A stretch of DNA of 64,000 nucleotides, from positions 50,239 to 114,238 of the forward strand of contig NZ_BBQM01000032.1 of the NCBI RefSeq assembly GCF_000876015.1, read 5' to 3'. Origin of the DNA: Cupriavidus basilensis (GTDB taxonomy: Bacteria > Pseudomonadota > Gammaproteobacteria > Burkholderiales > Burkholderiaceae). Of the stretch, positions 25,449 to 35,861 are shown one piece after another. How positions within the stretch are numbered: position 1 is the first letter of the stretch; every line of letters starts with the position of its first letter. Below the pieces are notes generated by a model. It saw nothing but the letters and a program-made list of their open reading frames with translations. It did not search any database and was not told the origin of the DNA. The position numbers were made by a program, and so were the translations under genes.

Positions 25449-26476
25449 CTCGTTCCCCCCGACAAATGCGTCAGCATCCGCGCCACGCCCAGGAAGCCGG
25501 GGCCGGCGGTGATGATCAGCAATACCGGCAGCATGGTCACCACCATCACCGCCGTCATCTTTACCGTGAGCTTGCCGACCTGCTCCTTCATGCGCGCCTT
25601 GCGCGTCTCCTGCAGGCGCAGCCCGAACTGGCGCAGCGGCTCCTGCACCGCGCCGCCGAAGCGGTCCACCTGGGTCAGCATGGTGATCAGGCTCTTCAGG
25701 TCCTCGCTGTCGAACAGCCGGCCGATGCGCTGCAAGGTCTGCTCGCGCGAGCGCCCGGTGGCGAACTGCTGGTTGGCGCGCATCAGCTCCGGCCCGATCA
25801 CGCGCAGCATGCTGCCGAACTCCGCCACGATCACCTGCAGGCTCTGGTCGATCGACAGGCCCACGCCCTGCAGCAGGCGCAGCATGTCGACCAGCACCGG
25901 CAGCTCGTCCTCCAGGCGGCGCAGCCGGTTCGACGCGCGGCGCTGCAGGATCCATTTGGGCACGAGAAACGCCAGCGCGAACACGGCGAAGGCCCAGAAC
26001 ACGGCGCCGCTCAGCGAAGGCAGGCGCCAGGCGAAGGCCGCCGCGGCCAGCGCCGCCGGCACCGACACGCGCAGGCCGCCGAACACGGCCCGGGCCTTGT
26101 CGCCATAAAAGCCGCATTGCTCGAGCAGGCGCTCTTCCTCGGCCGTGACCACGGCCTTGCCCAGCGGGGAGTTCAGCCAGCGCTGGTCGAAGCGCCCGCT
26201 CAACTGGCCGCCCAGCCTGGCGCCGATGCCGGCCCCGGCGCGCTGGGCGGGGGCAGCCGTGGCCGCTGCCGCGGCCGCGGGCGCGGCGTCGCCCGGCGCG
26301 GGCGGCGCTGCCGCGGCGCCGGCCGCCGCCACCGCGGCCTGGCGCGAAAGCGCCGCGTCGATGGTGCGCGTGGCGCGCAGGCGCTGGCGCCACTGGCCCA
26401 CCAGCGGCAGCGCGAGCGCGGCGAGGCCCAGCGCGGCAAGGCCCAGGCTCAGCGAGATCAGGGTGATGCTGTCCAT
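25445..26476 (-). CDS. tadC: Tad inner-membrane platform protein TadC
   Basis: A 343-residue polytopic inner-membrane protein of the GspF/TadB/TadC type. Membrane helices are at ~5-25, around the paired segments at ~150-180, and near the C-terminus (MTAVMVVTMLPVLLIITAGP). The cytoplasmic domain has LEDELPVLVDMLRLLQGVGL and RVIGPELMRANQQFATGRS, typical of TadC. An Ala/Pro-rich insert at ~50-85 is low complexity. Start ATG 26476; it overlaps tadD and follows tadB by 11 bases. It pairs with TadB to couple CpaF to pilin extraction. Confidence 0.92.
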   Translation of the reverse strand: MDSITLISLSLGLAALGLAALALPLVGQWRQRLRATRTIDAALSRQAAVAAAGAAAAPPAPGDAAPAAAAAATAAPAQRAGAGIGARLGGQLSGRFDQRWLNSPLGKAVVTAEEERLLEQCGFYGDKARAVFGGLRVSVPAALAAAAFAWRLPSLSGAVFWAFAVFALAFLVPKWILQRRASNRLRRLEDELPVLVDMLRLLQGVGLSIDQSLQVIVAEFGSMLRVIGPELMRANQQFATGRSREQTLQRIGRLFDSEDLKSLITMLTQVDRFGGAVQEPLRQFGLRLQETRKARMKEQVGKLTVKMTAVMVVTMLPVLLIITAGPGFLGVARMLTHLSGGTR

Positions 26477-26487
26477 GCGCGCCGCCC

Positions 26488-27414
26488 CTATACCGACCTG
26501 GCCAGGCGATAGAGCATGGCCGCCCCGACCACCTCGAGCGCCAGCGCGACCAGCAGCAGCGTCTTGCCGCCGGGATCGCGCCACATCATCATGATGTAGG
26601 CCGCGTTCATCACGAACATCATCCCGCCCACCACCAGCGGCAACAGCCCCAGCACCCACGCCGACAGGCGCGTCTCCGCGGACAGCGCATACAGTTCCTG
26701 CTGGGCCTGCTCGCGGTCGCGCATGAAGGCCGCGGTGCGCTCCATCACGATGTCGGCGCGGCCGCCGTAGCGCGTGGCCAGGCGCAGCACGGACGACAGC
26801 AGCATCAGTTCGTCCACGCGATAGACGCGCGCCACCTGCAGGACCGCCTGGTCCAGTTCCTTGCCGGCGCGCTGCAGGTGGATGGCCTGCACCAGGCACT
26901 GCCGCAGCGGCGGCTCGGTGTTGCCGATGGCGGTCTGGAAGGCGGCCGGCACGCTGCTGCCGATGCTCATCATGCGCACCACCGCGTCGAGGAACGACGG
27001 CAGTTGCCGGCGCAGCTTCTGGCCGGCGCGGCGCGCCCGGTTCCACAGCAGGAAATACATCAGCAGCAGCGTCAGGAACAGCGCCGTCAGCGCCGCCAGC
27101 ACGCCGCCGGCGGCGGCGGCCAGCAGCGCCACGCAGGCGACCACCGCGGCGGCCAGCGAGTAGGCGCGCCGCGTGGGCGCCAGGTCGGCCCGGCGCAGCA
27201 ATTCTTCCCAGCGCCGGCCGAGGTCGTTGCGCTTCTTGCCGGCCTGCGGCTCGGGCGCGGCCGCGTAGCGTGCCTTGACCTGCTCGGTCTGCGCGCGCAG
27301 GAAGGCGCGCGCGCTCTCGTCCTGCGCGCGGGCGCGGGCGCTGGCCAGCAGCAGCAGGCCCAGGCCCAGCACCACGAGCGCGGCCGCGGCGACGGCCAGG
27401 GCAGCGCTAGACAT
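26488..27414 (-). CDS. tadB: Tad inner-membrane platform protein TadB
   Basis: A 308-residue polytopic membrane protein, partner of TadC. It has an N-terminal helix (4-24), a pair of helices near 85-125, and two near the C-terminus. The cytoplasmic GspF-like domain shows LRRQLPSFLDAVVRMMSIGS, QAIHLQRAGKELDQAV and YRVDELMLLSSVLRLATRYG. Start ATG 27414 lies within the cpaF end (eight-base overlap). Confidence 0.92.
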   Translation of the reverse strand: MSSAALAVAAAALVVLGLGLLLLASARARAQDESARAFLRAQTEQVKARYAAAPEPQAGKKRNDLGRRWEELLRRADLAPTRRAYSLAAAVVACVALLAAAAGGVLAALTALFLTLLLMYFLLWNRARRAGQKLRRQLPSFLDAVVRMMSIGSSVPAAFQTAIGNTEPPLRQCLVQAIHLQRAGKELDQAVLQVARVYRVDELMLLSSVLRLATRYGGRADIVMERTAAFMRDREQAQQELYALSAETRLSAWVLGLLPLVVGGMMFVMNAAYIMMMWRDPGGKTLLLVALALEVVGAAMLYRLARSV

Positions 27415-28726
27415 CGAAGCGGTCGTCGAGGCCGAAGCCGGCCGCCGGGCGCATGCGCGCGAGCTTCGGCGAATGCGGCAGGATGCCCAGCGACAGCCAG
27501 CGGTCCACCTCGATGCCGTCGGGCCCGGTATAGGGCTCGTGGCGATAGAGCTCCTGCGTGGAGATGATGTTGTCGCCCAGGCCCGTCACCTCGGTGACGG
27601 AGAGGATGCGCCGCTTGCCGTTCGAGAGCCGGCCAATCTGCACGATGAAATCGATGGCGTTGGCGATCTGCCGGCGCAGGCTGGACTCGCTGCCCTGGAA
27701 GCCGGCAAAGCCGGCCAGCATCTCGAGCCGGTACAGGCATTCGCGCGGACTGCTGGAGTGGATCGTGCCCATCGAGCCGTCGTGGCCGGTGCTCATGGCC
27801 TGCAGCATCTCCAGCACTTCGCCGCCGCGCACTTCGCCCACGATGATGCGGTCCGGCCGCATGCGCAGGCTGTTGCGCAGCAGGTCGCGGATCGACACCA
27901 CGCCGGTGCCCTCGAAGCCGCCGGGGCGGCTCTCCAGGCGCACCACGTGCGGGTGGTTCAGCGCCAGCTCGGCGGTGTCCTCGATGGTGATCACGCGCTC
28001 GCCGTCGGGCACGAAGGTGGCCAGCGCGTTGAGCAGCGAGGTCTTGCCCGAGCTGGTGCCGCCGCTGACGAGGATGTTGCAGCGCGCCTTGACCGCGGCT
28101 TCGAGCAGTTCGCTGACCTCCGGGCTCATGGTGCCGAGCGCCTGCAGGTCCGCCGGCGTGAGCGGGTCCTTGCGGAACTTGCGGATCGACACCACCGGCC
28201 CGGCCAGCGCCAGCGGCGGGATCACCACGTTGATGCGGCCGCCGTCCGGCAGGCGCGCGTCGACCATCGGGTTCGATTCGTCCAGGCGGCGCCCGATCGG
28301 CGCCAGGATGCGGCGCACGATGCGCAGCAGGTGGCCGTTGTCGGCGAAGCGCACCGGGATGCGCTCCAGCACGCCGTGGCGCGACACGTACACGTCGAGG
28401 TGGCCGTTGACGAGGATGTCCTCCACCGCCGGATCGTTGAGCAGGTCCTCGATCGGGCCGAAGCCGGCCAGCTCCTTGGTCAGCGCCTCGGCGATCTGGT
28501 GCAGCTCGACCTCGTTGATCGGGATCCGGCGCAGCCGCGTGAAGCTCTCCAGCTCCAGGTCGACGAAGCGGTTGATCGCGGTGCGCGACCAGCGCCCGAA
28601 CTCCGCGCCGAGCTCCTCGATCCGGGTGAGCAAGTGCTCGTGGGCCGCCTCCTTGATGTTCTGGAATTCCTGCGATGCAGGAAACGGCGCGGCGGCGTTG
28701 TCGGAGAATTCAATGGCTTGCGACAT
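27407..28726 (-). CDS. cpaF: Tad pilus assembly ATPase CpaF/TadA
   Basis: A 439-residue hexameric secretion ATPase that powers Flp pilus assembly and possibly retraction. The P-loop is GGTSSGKTS (222-230), with ITIEDTAEL (Asp box), RDLLRNSLRMRPDRIIVGEV (Walker B region) and GHDGSMGTIHS (His box). The N-terminal domain (DPAVEDILVNGHLDVYVSRH) is standard for the CpaF/VirB11-like group. Start ATG 28726 is one base after the TadZ stop. Confidence 0.96.
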   Translation of the reverse strand: MSQAIEFSDNAAAPFPASQEFQNIKEAAHEHLLTRIEELGAEFGRWSRTAINRFVDLELESFTRLRRIPINEVELHQIAEALTKELAGFGPIEDLLNDPAVEDILVNGHLDVYVSRHGVLERIPVRFADNGHLLRIVRRILAPIGRRLDESNPMVDARLPDGGRINVVIPPLALAGPVVSIRKFRKDPLTPADLQALGTMSPEVSELLEAAVKARCNILVSGGTSSGKTSLLNALATFVPDGERVITIEDTAELALNHPHVVRLESRPGGFEGTGVVSIRDLLRNSLRMRPDRIIVGEVRGGEVLEMLQAMSTGHDGSMGTIHSSSPRECLYRLEMLAGFAGFQGSESSLRRQIANAIDFIVQIGRLSNGKRRILSVTEVTGLGDNIISTQELYRHEPYTGPDGIEVDRWLSLGILPHSPKLARMRPAAGFGLDDRFDV

Positions 28727-28727
28727 G

Positions 28728-29986
28728 TCAGTTCCCAGCCCGCTCAGTGCGCAACGCGCGCATGGCGCGCAGCGCTTCGGGCAGCTTTTCTTTTACCCGG
28801 CCCAGCAAGCCGGCTTCGCTTGCGGTGCCGGCACGGTATCCCAGCTTGTCCACCAGCTGGCCAACGGCACGGACATACGGATCGGCGGGGCTGTCGTCGG
28901 CCAGCACCACGCCACGGTTGAGCGCCAGCACCAGCGGCTCGCGCCGGTCGGGCAAGGTGCCGACCGACGTGGCCTCCAGCCGTTGCGCGATCTGCTGCGC
29001 ATCCACGCCCAGGCGCGCGTCGAAACGCGAGACCAGCAGGTGCAGGTCTTCCCGTTCCACCTCGCGCTTCTTCAGCTCCTGCAACAGCTCGGCCGCCGAG
29101 ACGATGGCGCCCACGCCCTGGTCCACCATCAGCAGCACCGTGTCGGCGGCCTTGACCAGGTGCGCCATGAACTCGATGTTGCTGAACCCGCCCAGGTCCA
29201 CCACCTGCAGGTCGAAGAAGGCGCGCAGGCGGTTGAGCAGGCCCAGCGCCTCCATGAAGGAGATGTCGCGCAGCTCCGCCAGCGTGGCCGGCAGCGGCAG
29301 CACCACCACGCCGTTGCCGTGGCGCGCCAGCGCGGTCTGCACGAAGACCTGGTCGAAGCGGCGCAGGTTGCGCACGCCCTCGACGAAATGAAAGCCGGGG
29401 TTGATGTTCATGTAGAGCGAGCCGTCGCGCGCCGGCAGGCCCAGGTCCATCAGCAGCACCTCGCCGTGGCAGCGCTTGCGCACCGCCGCGGCCAGGTTGG
29501 TCGCCAGCGTGGTCGCGCCCACGCCCACGCGCGCGCCCAGCACCGCCACCACCTTGCCGCGCCGCGCGGGCTCGGCCTGGCCGCGCACGGTCAGCAGCCG
29601 GCGCACGATCTCCACCGCGCCGCCCGGCGGCGCGGTCATGTCGATGAAATCCTTGGCGCCGCCGCGCAGCGCCGCGAGCATGATCTCCGGCTCGCCGGCA
29701 TTGCCCACGGCCACCAGCGGCAGCCCCGGATAGAGCCGCGTCACCTGCTCGGCGAGCCGGCCCGAGGCCAGCGCCTGCTCGCGCGAAAAATGCAGGAACA
29801 CCATGCCCGGGTTGATGGTGGCGATCTGCTCCAGGAACACGTCCTGCGGGCCGGGCTCGACCGCCAGTTGGCCCAGGCTGGAGAGCGCGGCCGACAGCCA
29901 TTGCCGTGGTTCGGGCTGCGCCGCGTTGAAGAGGAAATAGCCCATCTGCGCCTGCCGCTCCGTGCCTTCGTCCGCCGCGCCGGGAT

Positions 29987-29990
<4 letters not shown>
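28728..29990 (-). CDS. cpaE: TadZ/CpaE pilus localisation protein with degenerate P-loop
   Basis: A 420-residue ParA/MinD-like protein that positions the Tad machinery. Residues ~16-125 are an atypical receiver-like domain (IMLAALRGGAKDFIDM). The ATPase domain begins RGKVVAVLGARVGVGATT, where the usual KGGVGKTT P-loop has lost both lysines (153-161). LLMDLGLPARDGSLYMN (Walker A' region) and LQVVDLGGFSN (Walker B) remain. Loss of the P-loop Lys suggests weak or no ATP hydrolysis; some TadZ proteins are known to have atypical P-loops. Start ATG 29990 overlaps cpaC by four bases. Confidence 0.9.
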
Positions 29991-31339
<1,349 letters not shown>

Positions 31340-31424
31340 CAATCGGCTATCCAGAAAGTATGACTGTCCGAAAAGCGCCGCGGCTCGCCAGCGTGACACG
31401 CATGGACGGCCGCGGGGCCTTGCT

Positions 31425-32384
31425 TCATTCGATCTCGCGCTTGCCGCCGCGGATCACCTCGACACTGTTCTGCGCCACGCTGCTCGCCATGCGGCTCCGC
31501 GGCGCCGGCACGGCGGACGCGGCCGCCGGCGCCGGCCGGGACGCGGCCTGCTCGCGCCGGGCGGGGCCGGCCACGCCGGCCAGGCTTGCCAGCGCCACCC
31601 CGGCCACGGCCCGGTCGGACGCGGTGAGCACGGCCGGCGCGCCGGACGGCAGCCGGGCCTGCAGCGCGGGCGCCGGCTCGGAGAGCAGGTTCTCGGCCGG
31701 CACGCTGCCGTCTTCCGGATTGCGCAGCGCCAGCAGCAGGCGTCCGCTCTGCTGCCCCAGCGCCAGCTTGCCGACGTCGGCCACGGGCACCGCCAGCACG
31801 GCGGTCTTGGCGCCCTCGCGGCGCACCATCATCTGGTCCGGGGCGGGCTTGGCGGTCTCGATCACGGTGCCCGCGCCGTAGGCCAGCACGCGCAGGCGCG
31901 CCAGCAGCAGGCGCGCCTGGCTGCCTTCGATCTCCTGGCCGTCGCGGCGGAACACGGCGAACACGTCGACGAAATCGCCGGGCTGCACCTGGTTGCCCAC
32001 GCCGATCACCTCATCGACGGCGACGGCCACCGCGCGCTCGCCTTCCTTCACCTGCGAAGCCAGCCCGGCAAGCAACTGGCTTTCGAGCACGGGCACGTTG
32101 GCGCCGATGCCGACCAGCGGGATCTGCCCGGCGACGCGCGCCACGTCGGTGTACGCGCCGGTCGGGTTGATCGGCAGCTGCTCGACCTTGAGCGCGTCGG
32201 CGGGAACCGGCTTGCCCGCTTCGATCGGCTTGACGGTGATCACCACGGCATGCAGCTCGGCGGCAGCGGCCACCGGCGCCGCCGGCTTGGCCGGCGTGCG
32301 CGCCACGCGCCACGCCAGCAGCGCCAGCAGCAGCGCGAGGACGAGCAGCGCGATGGCGAACACGCGAATCTGTTTGCTGGTCAT
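31425..32384 (-). CDS. cpaB: Flp pilus assembly protein CpaB/RcpC
   Basis: A 319-residue envelope protein with a single N-terminal membrane helix (QIRVFAIALLVLALLLALLA). A SAF domain follows (VITVKPIEAGKPVPADALKV), as do LVGIGANVPVLESQLLAG and EVIGVGNQVQPGDFVDVFAV, all characteristic of CpaB. CpaB acts in the periplasm with the secretin. The last ~60 residues are Ala/Pro-rich. Start ATG 32384. Confidence 0.92.
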   Translation of the reverse strand: MTSKQIRVFAIALLVLALLLALLAWRVARTPAKPAAPVAAAAELHAVVITVKPIEAGKPVPADALKVEQLPINPTGAYTDVARVAGQIPLVGIGANVPVLESQLLAGLASQVKEGERAVAVAVDEVIGVGNQVQPGDFVDVFAVFRRDGQEIEGSQARLLLARLRVLAYGAGTVIETAKPAPDQMMVRREGAKTAVLAVPVADVGKLALGQQSGRLLLALRNPEDGSVPAENLLSEPAPALQARLPSGAPAVLTASDRAVAGVALASLAGVAGPARREQAASRPAPAAASAVPAPRSRMASSVAQNSVEVIRGGKREIE

Positions 32385-32454
32385 GTGAATCCCTGTCTCA
32401 GTTCCGTTGTGGGGTGGTTTCACCGTGCGCCGCGAGGAGCGACGGGCCAGCTAG

Positions 32455-32931
32455 CTATGTATCGGGAGCAATCTGCACAACGGCGCTGCCGCTGAACGTA
32501 GCCGGCAACGGCACGCCCGGCACGATGGGCAGGACGGTATTGGAAGGCAAGCTCAGCGTGACCTTGATGACGCAAGCCGTTACGCTTGCCGGCGCCGTGC
32601 AACTGGTGTCGATGGCTTGCGCAACGTTATTGGGGGAAATGGAATTCCGGATGGATGACGGCAACGTCGCCAAGGCCGCCGCCGAAGCAGCGCTGACTCT
32701 CAGGCCCAGCGTTGCGGCGGCATTGTTGCTGGCAGCGCCGGCGGGATAGCGCAGAGCCGCACGCGCGCCTTCCTCGGCGGCAAGCGTAAGTGCCTGCTGC
32801 ATTGCCAGCATCACGCCGAAATAGACGACGCCAATCACCATTGCGAGGAATATCGGCATCACAATGGCGAACTCGAGCGCAGCCGCGCCGGACGAACGCG
32901 TCCGCACGGCAAGGATTCCCCGTAATGACAT
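32455..32931 (-). CDS. tadE: TadE-like minor pseudopilin
   Basis: A 158-residue pseudopilin. It has SSGAAALEFAIVMPIFLAMV, the TadE prepilin-like signal with Glu at the fifth position after the processing Gly, and a single helix, then GVMLAMQQALTLAAEEGARA. Two Cys near the C-terminus (~110 and ~119) could form a disulphide. It is predicted to be processed by the nearby CpaA peptidase and to join the Flp assembly. Start ATG 32931. No separate TadF gene is visible. Confidence 0.88.
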   Translation of the reverse strand: MSLRGILAVRTRSSGAAALEFAIVMPIFLAMVIGVVYFGVMLAMQQALTLAAEEGARAALRYPAGAASNNAAATLGLRVSAASAAALATLPSSIRNSISPNNVAQAIDTSCTAPASVTACVIKVTLSLPSNTVLPIVPGVPLPATFSGSAVVQIAPDT

Positions 32932-33015
32932 ACTTCACCCGGCTGTCTTTTACTTTTAGCGCCGACCGGTGGCGCGAACGCATGGCAGCGGAACTCGACC
33001 CACTCCGTGCGACAG

Positions 33016-33522
33016 TTACTTTCCCGGCAATATGATCCACACCAGCAAACCGACAGCAAGATAGGCGGCATAAGGTATGCCGCGCTCCTCCGCCAATTGC
33101 CGAGTCGGGTCCAGTCCTGTCACGCCGGCCAACCGATGCAGCAGGTCCGCGACATGGTCTCGCCACACAGCCCAGACCGCGCTGGCTTGCATACGTACCG
33201 CCAGGGCATGCACGAAAGCCAGCAGGCTACCGACGACCCATACCGTCACCAAGCCCGCAGGTCCCGTGAACAACCCGGTCACTGCGAAAAACTTGACGTC
33301 ACCGGCCCCCATGCGACCCAGCACATAGGCCGGCAGCATGACCAGCAAGCCGATGATGAAACCAAGCAGCCGCGACACAATCGCCGGGTCCGAGATACTG
33401 CCGAACAGCAGCATCAGACCAGCGGCTGCGAGCGCAGCGGCCAGGACAGCATTGGATACTTTTCGATAAGCCAGGTCGGTCCAGATAGTCGCCGCGCAGA
33501 AAAGAGCGGCAATGGCCGACAC
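33016..33522 (-). CDS. cpaA: Prepilin peptidase CpaA/TadV
   Basis: A 168-residue aspartic inner-membrane peptidase that processes Flp and TadE/G pseudopilins. The two catalytic aspartates are Asp16 in IWTDLAYRKV and Asp75 in RMGAGDVKFF (GxGD motif). Several membrane helices fit the family. It lacks the N-terminal methyltransferase domain of type IV pilus PilD, as is normal for TadV. The start is the GTG at 33522, four bases after the flp stop. Confidence 0.93.
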   Translation of the reverse strand: MSAIAALFCAATIWTDLAYRKVSNAVLAAALAAAGLMLLFGSISDPAIVSRLLGFIIGLLVMLPAYVLGRMGAGDVKFFAVTGLFTGPAGLVTVWVVGSLLAFVHALAVRMQASAVWAVWRDHVADLLHRLAGVTGLDPTRQLAEERGIPYAAYLAVGLLVWIILPGK

Positions 33523-33526
33523 GATT

Positions 33527-33712
33527 TCAGGTTGCCGCCGGCAGAAGCTTGAGAATGCGATCGCCGAGGTTACTGAAAGCAGATGAGAGATTTCCGCCCA
33601 AGGTAGTCGCTCCTGTCACGATGCCCATTGCGACCAGCCCCACAATCAACCCGTACTCAATTGCAGTAGCACCCCGTTCGTCCCTGATGAAGCCCGCCAA
33701 AGCCTTTTTCAT
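33527..33712 (-). CDS. flp: Flp-type pilin
   Basis: A 61-residue major pilin. The prepilin signal is MKKALAGFIRDERG with predicted cleavage after Gly14, leaving ATAIEYGL; Glu and Tyr at positions 5-6 of the mature protein are the Flp signature. A single hydrophobic helix follows (LIVGLVAMGIVTGATTL). The ATG at 33712 gives the normal length. It is the first gene of the Tad locus, so its promoter must lie in the 349-base region upstream. Confidence 0.96.
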   Translation of the reverse strand: MKKALAGFIRDERGATAIEYGLIVGLVAMGIVTGATTLGGNLSSAFSNLGDRILKLLPAAT

Positions 33713-34061
33713 GATGTCACTCCGTATAGGTTTAGTTACCCAACGTCCGCTTACCCCTCCGACACCGCCGGGCTCTTTTGGCCTGGCTAGTATCGAGCAG
33801 TAACGCTGGTGAGAGAATTTATAGTTCAAAGCCATGTATCAACCATACCCCCCCTTCGGGTTATATTTGTTTCAGCTTAATGGCTGACGGCCGTTTGAAA
33901 ACAGTGCGTTTTTAAAGAGCAAAACCACTAATTGCGCCGGATGCCACACCCATCCGGATGAAGCCATCCGGCGCAGCGGTGTAAAAGGATGCGCAGCCGC
34001 GGGGTAAGGACGACTGCGCACCATAAAGGCGAAATCAATAGAGAATTAAATAAAACTTTTA
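33713..34061. other. 349-base A/T-rich region upstream of flp
   Basis: Spacer between the flp start and the stop of the next minus-strand gene. It is much more A/T-rich than the rest of the window, consistent with the Tad promoter lying here. It contains a nested palindrome at 33933-33975. A weak GG-N10-GC arrangement at 33830-33845 (minus strand) is the only sigma-54-like candidate and is not convincing alone. No gene is supported. Confidence 0.55.
33933..33975 (-). terminator. Nested palindrome, possible terminator
   Basis: Arms TGCGCCGGATG (33933-33943) and CATCCGGCGCA (33965-33975) are exact reverse complements, and the loop between them holds the 10-base palindrome CATCCGGATG (33951-33960). 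On the minus strand the structure is followed by AATTAGTGGTTTT. It lies ~86 bases past the stop of the Gly-rich lipoprotein gene at 34062, so a terminator role is plausible, but the U tract is distant and broken. Confidence 0.5.
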
Positions 34062-35243
34062 TCAGTGTGAAGTCAGACCACCGAGCAGATTCGGCAATCC
34101 GGGCAGCGCGCCGCTGGCATTTCCGCCAGCGCCCGCTGCCGTATTGCGCAAGCCACCGAGCAATCCGGTAACGGGCGCGAGAAGGCCGGTCACTGGCGCG
34201 AGGGCGCCCGCGGCGGCGCCGCTGCCACCCGAACCACCCGCGCCGCCGGCCACCGCGCCGACGACCGGCAGGTTGCCGAGCAGGCCGCCGAGCGGATTGC
34301 CGCCGCCGCTGCCACCGGCGGCACCGCCGAGGCCCGGCAGGTTGAGCAGGCCGCCGAGCGGGCTGGTGGCGCTGCCCGAGCCGGGACCGTTCACGACCCC
34401 GCCGGCCGCGGCAACGGTCTTGCCGGCCTCGGTCACGACGCCGCCGAGGCTGGATACGATCGGGGCGTGCGTATTGGTGATCAGGCTGCCGCCGCTGGCC
34501 ACCGAGTTGCCGAGCGTGGCCAGCAGGTTGCCGAGCGGGCCGCCCAGGCCGGTGGCGCCGCCGGCCATCTGCGTGGCGTCGGTGAGCTGCGTGGTCAGCG
34601 GCACGATGGCCTTGCTCACGCTGCCCGTCACCTGCGCCACCGGGCCGGTCGACAGTGCCTGGCCGAGGGTGCCGCCGGCCATCGTCACCACGCCGCCGAC
34701 CTGATTGACCAGCCCGCCCACCGGCGTGGTCACGGCGCCCAGCGGCGCGAGCGGGCCGGTGCCGAGACTGCTGACGAGATCGCCCGCGCTCGATACCGTG
34801 ACGCCCGCCTTCTGCACCACGTTGCCGGTGCTGGCCACCGTCACGCCGAGCGGGTCGGCCACCGCGCCCATCTTGCCGAGTCCGTCGCGCACGCCCGCGC
34901 CGAGCGCGCCGACCGTGTCGCCGGCATTCACCACCACGCCGCCGAGGCTGTTGCGCGTGGCTTCCGGCACCAGCGGCAGCGGCGTGTTCTGGATCTGCTT
35001 GCCGATGTCGCTCACGGCATTGCCCGCGGCGATCACCGTGTTGCCCACGCCTTCCGTGACCTTCGCCGTGGGCGTCGTGTCAGCGCTGGTCGGCGTGGTG
35101 GGCGTGGTCGGCGTCGAGGGCGCGGTCGGCGTGGCGGGGCTGGCGCCGCTGCCGGACCCGCCGGAGGAGCAGCCGGCCAGCAGCATGAGTGCGGCAGCAC
35201 AGGCGAGGGTCACGGCCGACATCGGGGCGGATTGCGCTTTCAT
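34062..35243 (-). CDS. Gly/Val-rich repeat lipoprotein, paralogue 1
   Basis: A 393-residue predicted lipoprotein with lipobox LLAGC (Cys25), then a Ser/Gly and Thr/Pro linker (PTAPSTPTTPTTPTS). A ~210-residue core follows in which Gly and Val recur every few residues, as in VVNAGDTVGALGAGVRDGLG and VSSLGTGPLAPLGAVTTPVG. The C-terminus is Gly-rich with two APVTGLL copies and ends GLPNLLGGLTSH. It aligns almost without gaps to the core of the divergent gene at 35862 (for example LGQALSTGPV and PLAPLGAVTTPVG in both). Databases may call such proteins collagen-like, but there is no regular Gly-X-Y. CCAGGAG precedes the ATG. Function unknown; a surface-exposed structural or adhesive role is inferred. 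Confidence 0.8.
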   Translation of the reverse strand: MKAQSAPMSAVTLACAAALMLLAGCSSGGSGSGASPATPTAPSTPTTPTTPTSADTTPTAKVTEGVGNTVIAAGNAVSDIGKQIQNTPLPLVPEATRNSLGGVVVNAGDTVGALGAGVRDGLGKMGAVADPLGVTVASTGNVVQKAGVTVSSAGDLVSSLGTGPLAPLGAVTTPVGGLVNQVGGVVTMAGGTLGQALSTGPVAQVTGSVSKAIVPLTTQLTDATQMAGGATGLGGPLGNLLATLGNSVASGGSLITNTHAPIVSSLGGVVTEAGKTVAAAGGVVNGPGSGSATSPLGGLLNLPGLGGAAGGSGGGNPLGGLLGNLPVVGAVAGGAGGSGGSGAAAGALAPVTGLLAPVTGLLGGLRNTAAGAGGNASGALPGLPNLLGGLTSH

Positions 35244-35861
35244 GGGATCTCCTGGTCTTCCTCGCGGAAGGTTGTGCTAGCGGTTGTTCTGCGAACGGCT
35301 TTCGTGGTTGGCTCGGGGACCGGGCCCGCGACGCTGGCGTTGCGCCGTGCGCGGTGCTTGTCGGATGTCATTACCGCAAGCTGCGTGCCATCCGTCCGGC
35401 GCGCGCCGGACACGCGCCGCCGGGCAGCCGCGCGGCGCGCCGCAAACCGTTGCCGCACGCGGTCCGGCGCGCCGCCGCCGGGCCGCGTGGCGCGCGCCGG
35501 GGCACGGTGCTTCGCTGCCGCCGGCGTGTTACGTGCTACGTAACGTGTTCCCTCGCGACGTTCCGCGCGCCGGCTTTCCTTCGTTCTCGCGGCGGGGTCC
35601 GCGGGCCGGCGTTGTTCCGTGCGCGGGCCGCTGCGTTACGTAACGCGTAACGCGGAAAGACCCCGCGCGGGGCCCATGTCTGGTCCTTTTCCGGCCATGT
35701 CTCATCCTCCCGAAACCCATGCGTGGCAAGGGCTGGAGAGATTTCGGCAGGTGCCGCGCGCGCATGCCGGCCCGCTCTGGCACACCCTTTGCGCAAAGGA
35801 GTGCAACACGACGCGCCAATGCGCACCGTGATTTAAACGACGGGAAAAAAAGGAAAAGGTC
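35244..35861. other. 618-base divergent control region with two TACGTAA palindromes
   Basis: Space between the two divergent lipoprotein genes. It contains two related palindromes built on GTTACGTAAC (35528-35544 and 35633-35646), listed separately, and a C/G-rich hairpin-like stretch near 35655-35680. AGGAAAAGG precedes the ATG at 35862. No convincing gene: open frames here are short and lack a signal of coding use. Confidence 0.55.
35528..35646. promoter_or_regulatory. Paired palindromic operator sites (GTTACGT/ACGTAAC)
   Basis: Site 1 at 35528-35544 has arms GTTACGT and ACGTAAC around GCT. Site 2 at 35633-35646 is the perfect palindrome GCGTTACGTAACGC, followed directly by another GTAACGC. 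The centres are about 103 bases apart, close to ten helical turns. The placement between divergent paralogues suits one dimeric regulator controlling both; the protein is unknown. Confidence 0.55.

Noticed and set aside
33830..33845. Possible sigma-54 promoter (GG-N10-GC) upstream of flp
   Set aside because: Only TGG and three of four bases of the -12 element match and the CACG part does not. Such matches occur often by chance; not listed as a feature.
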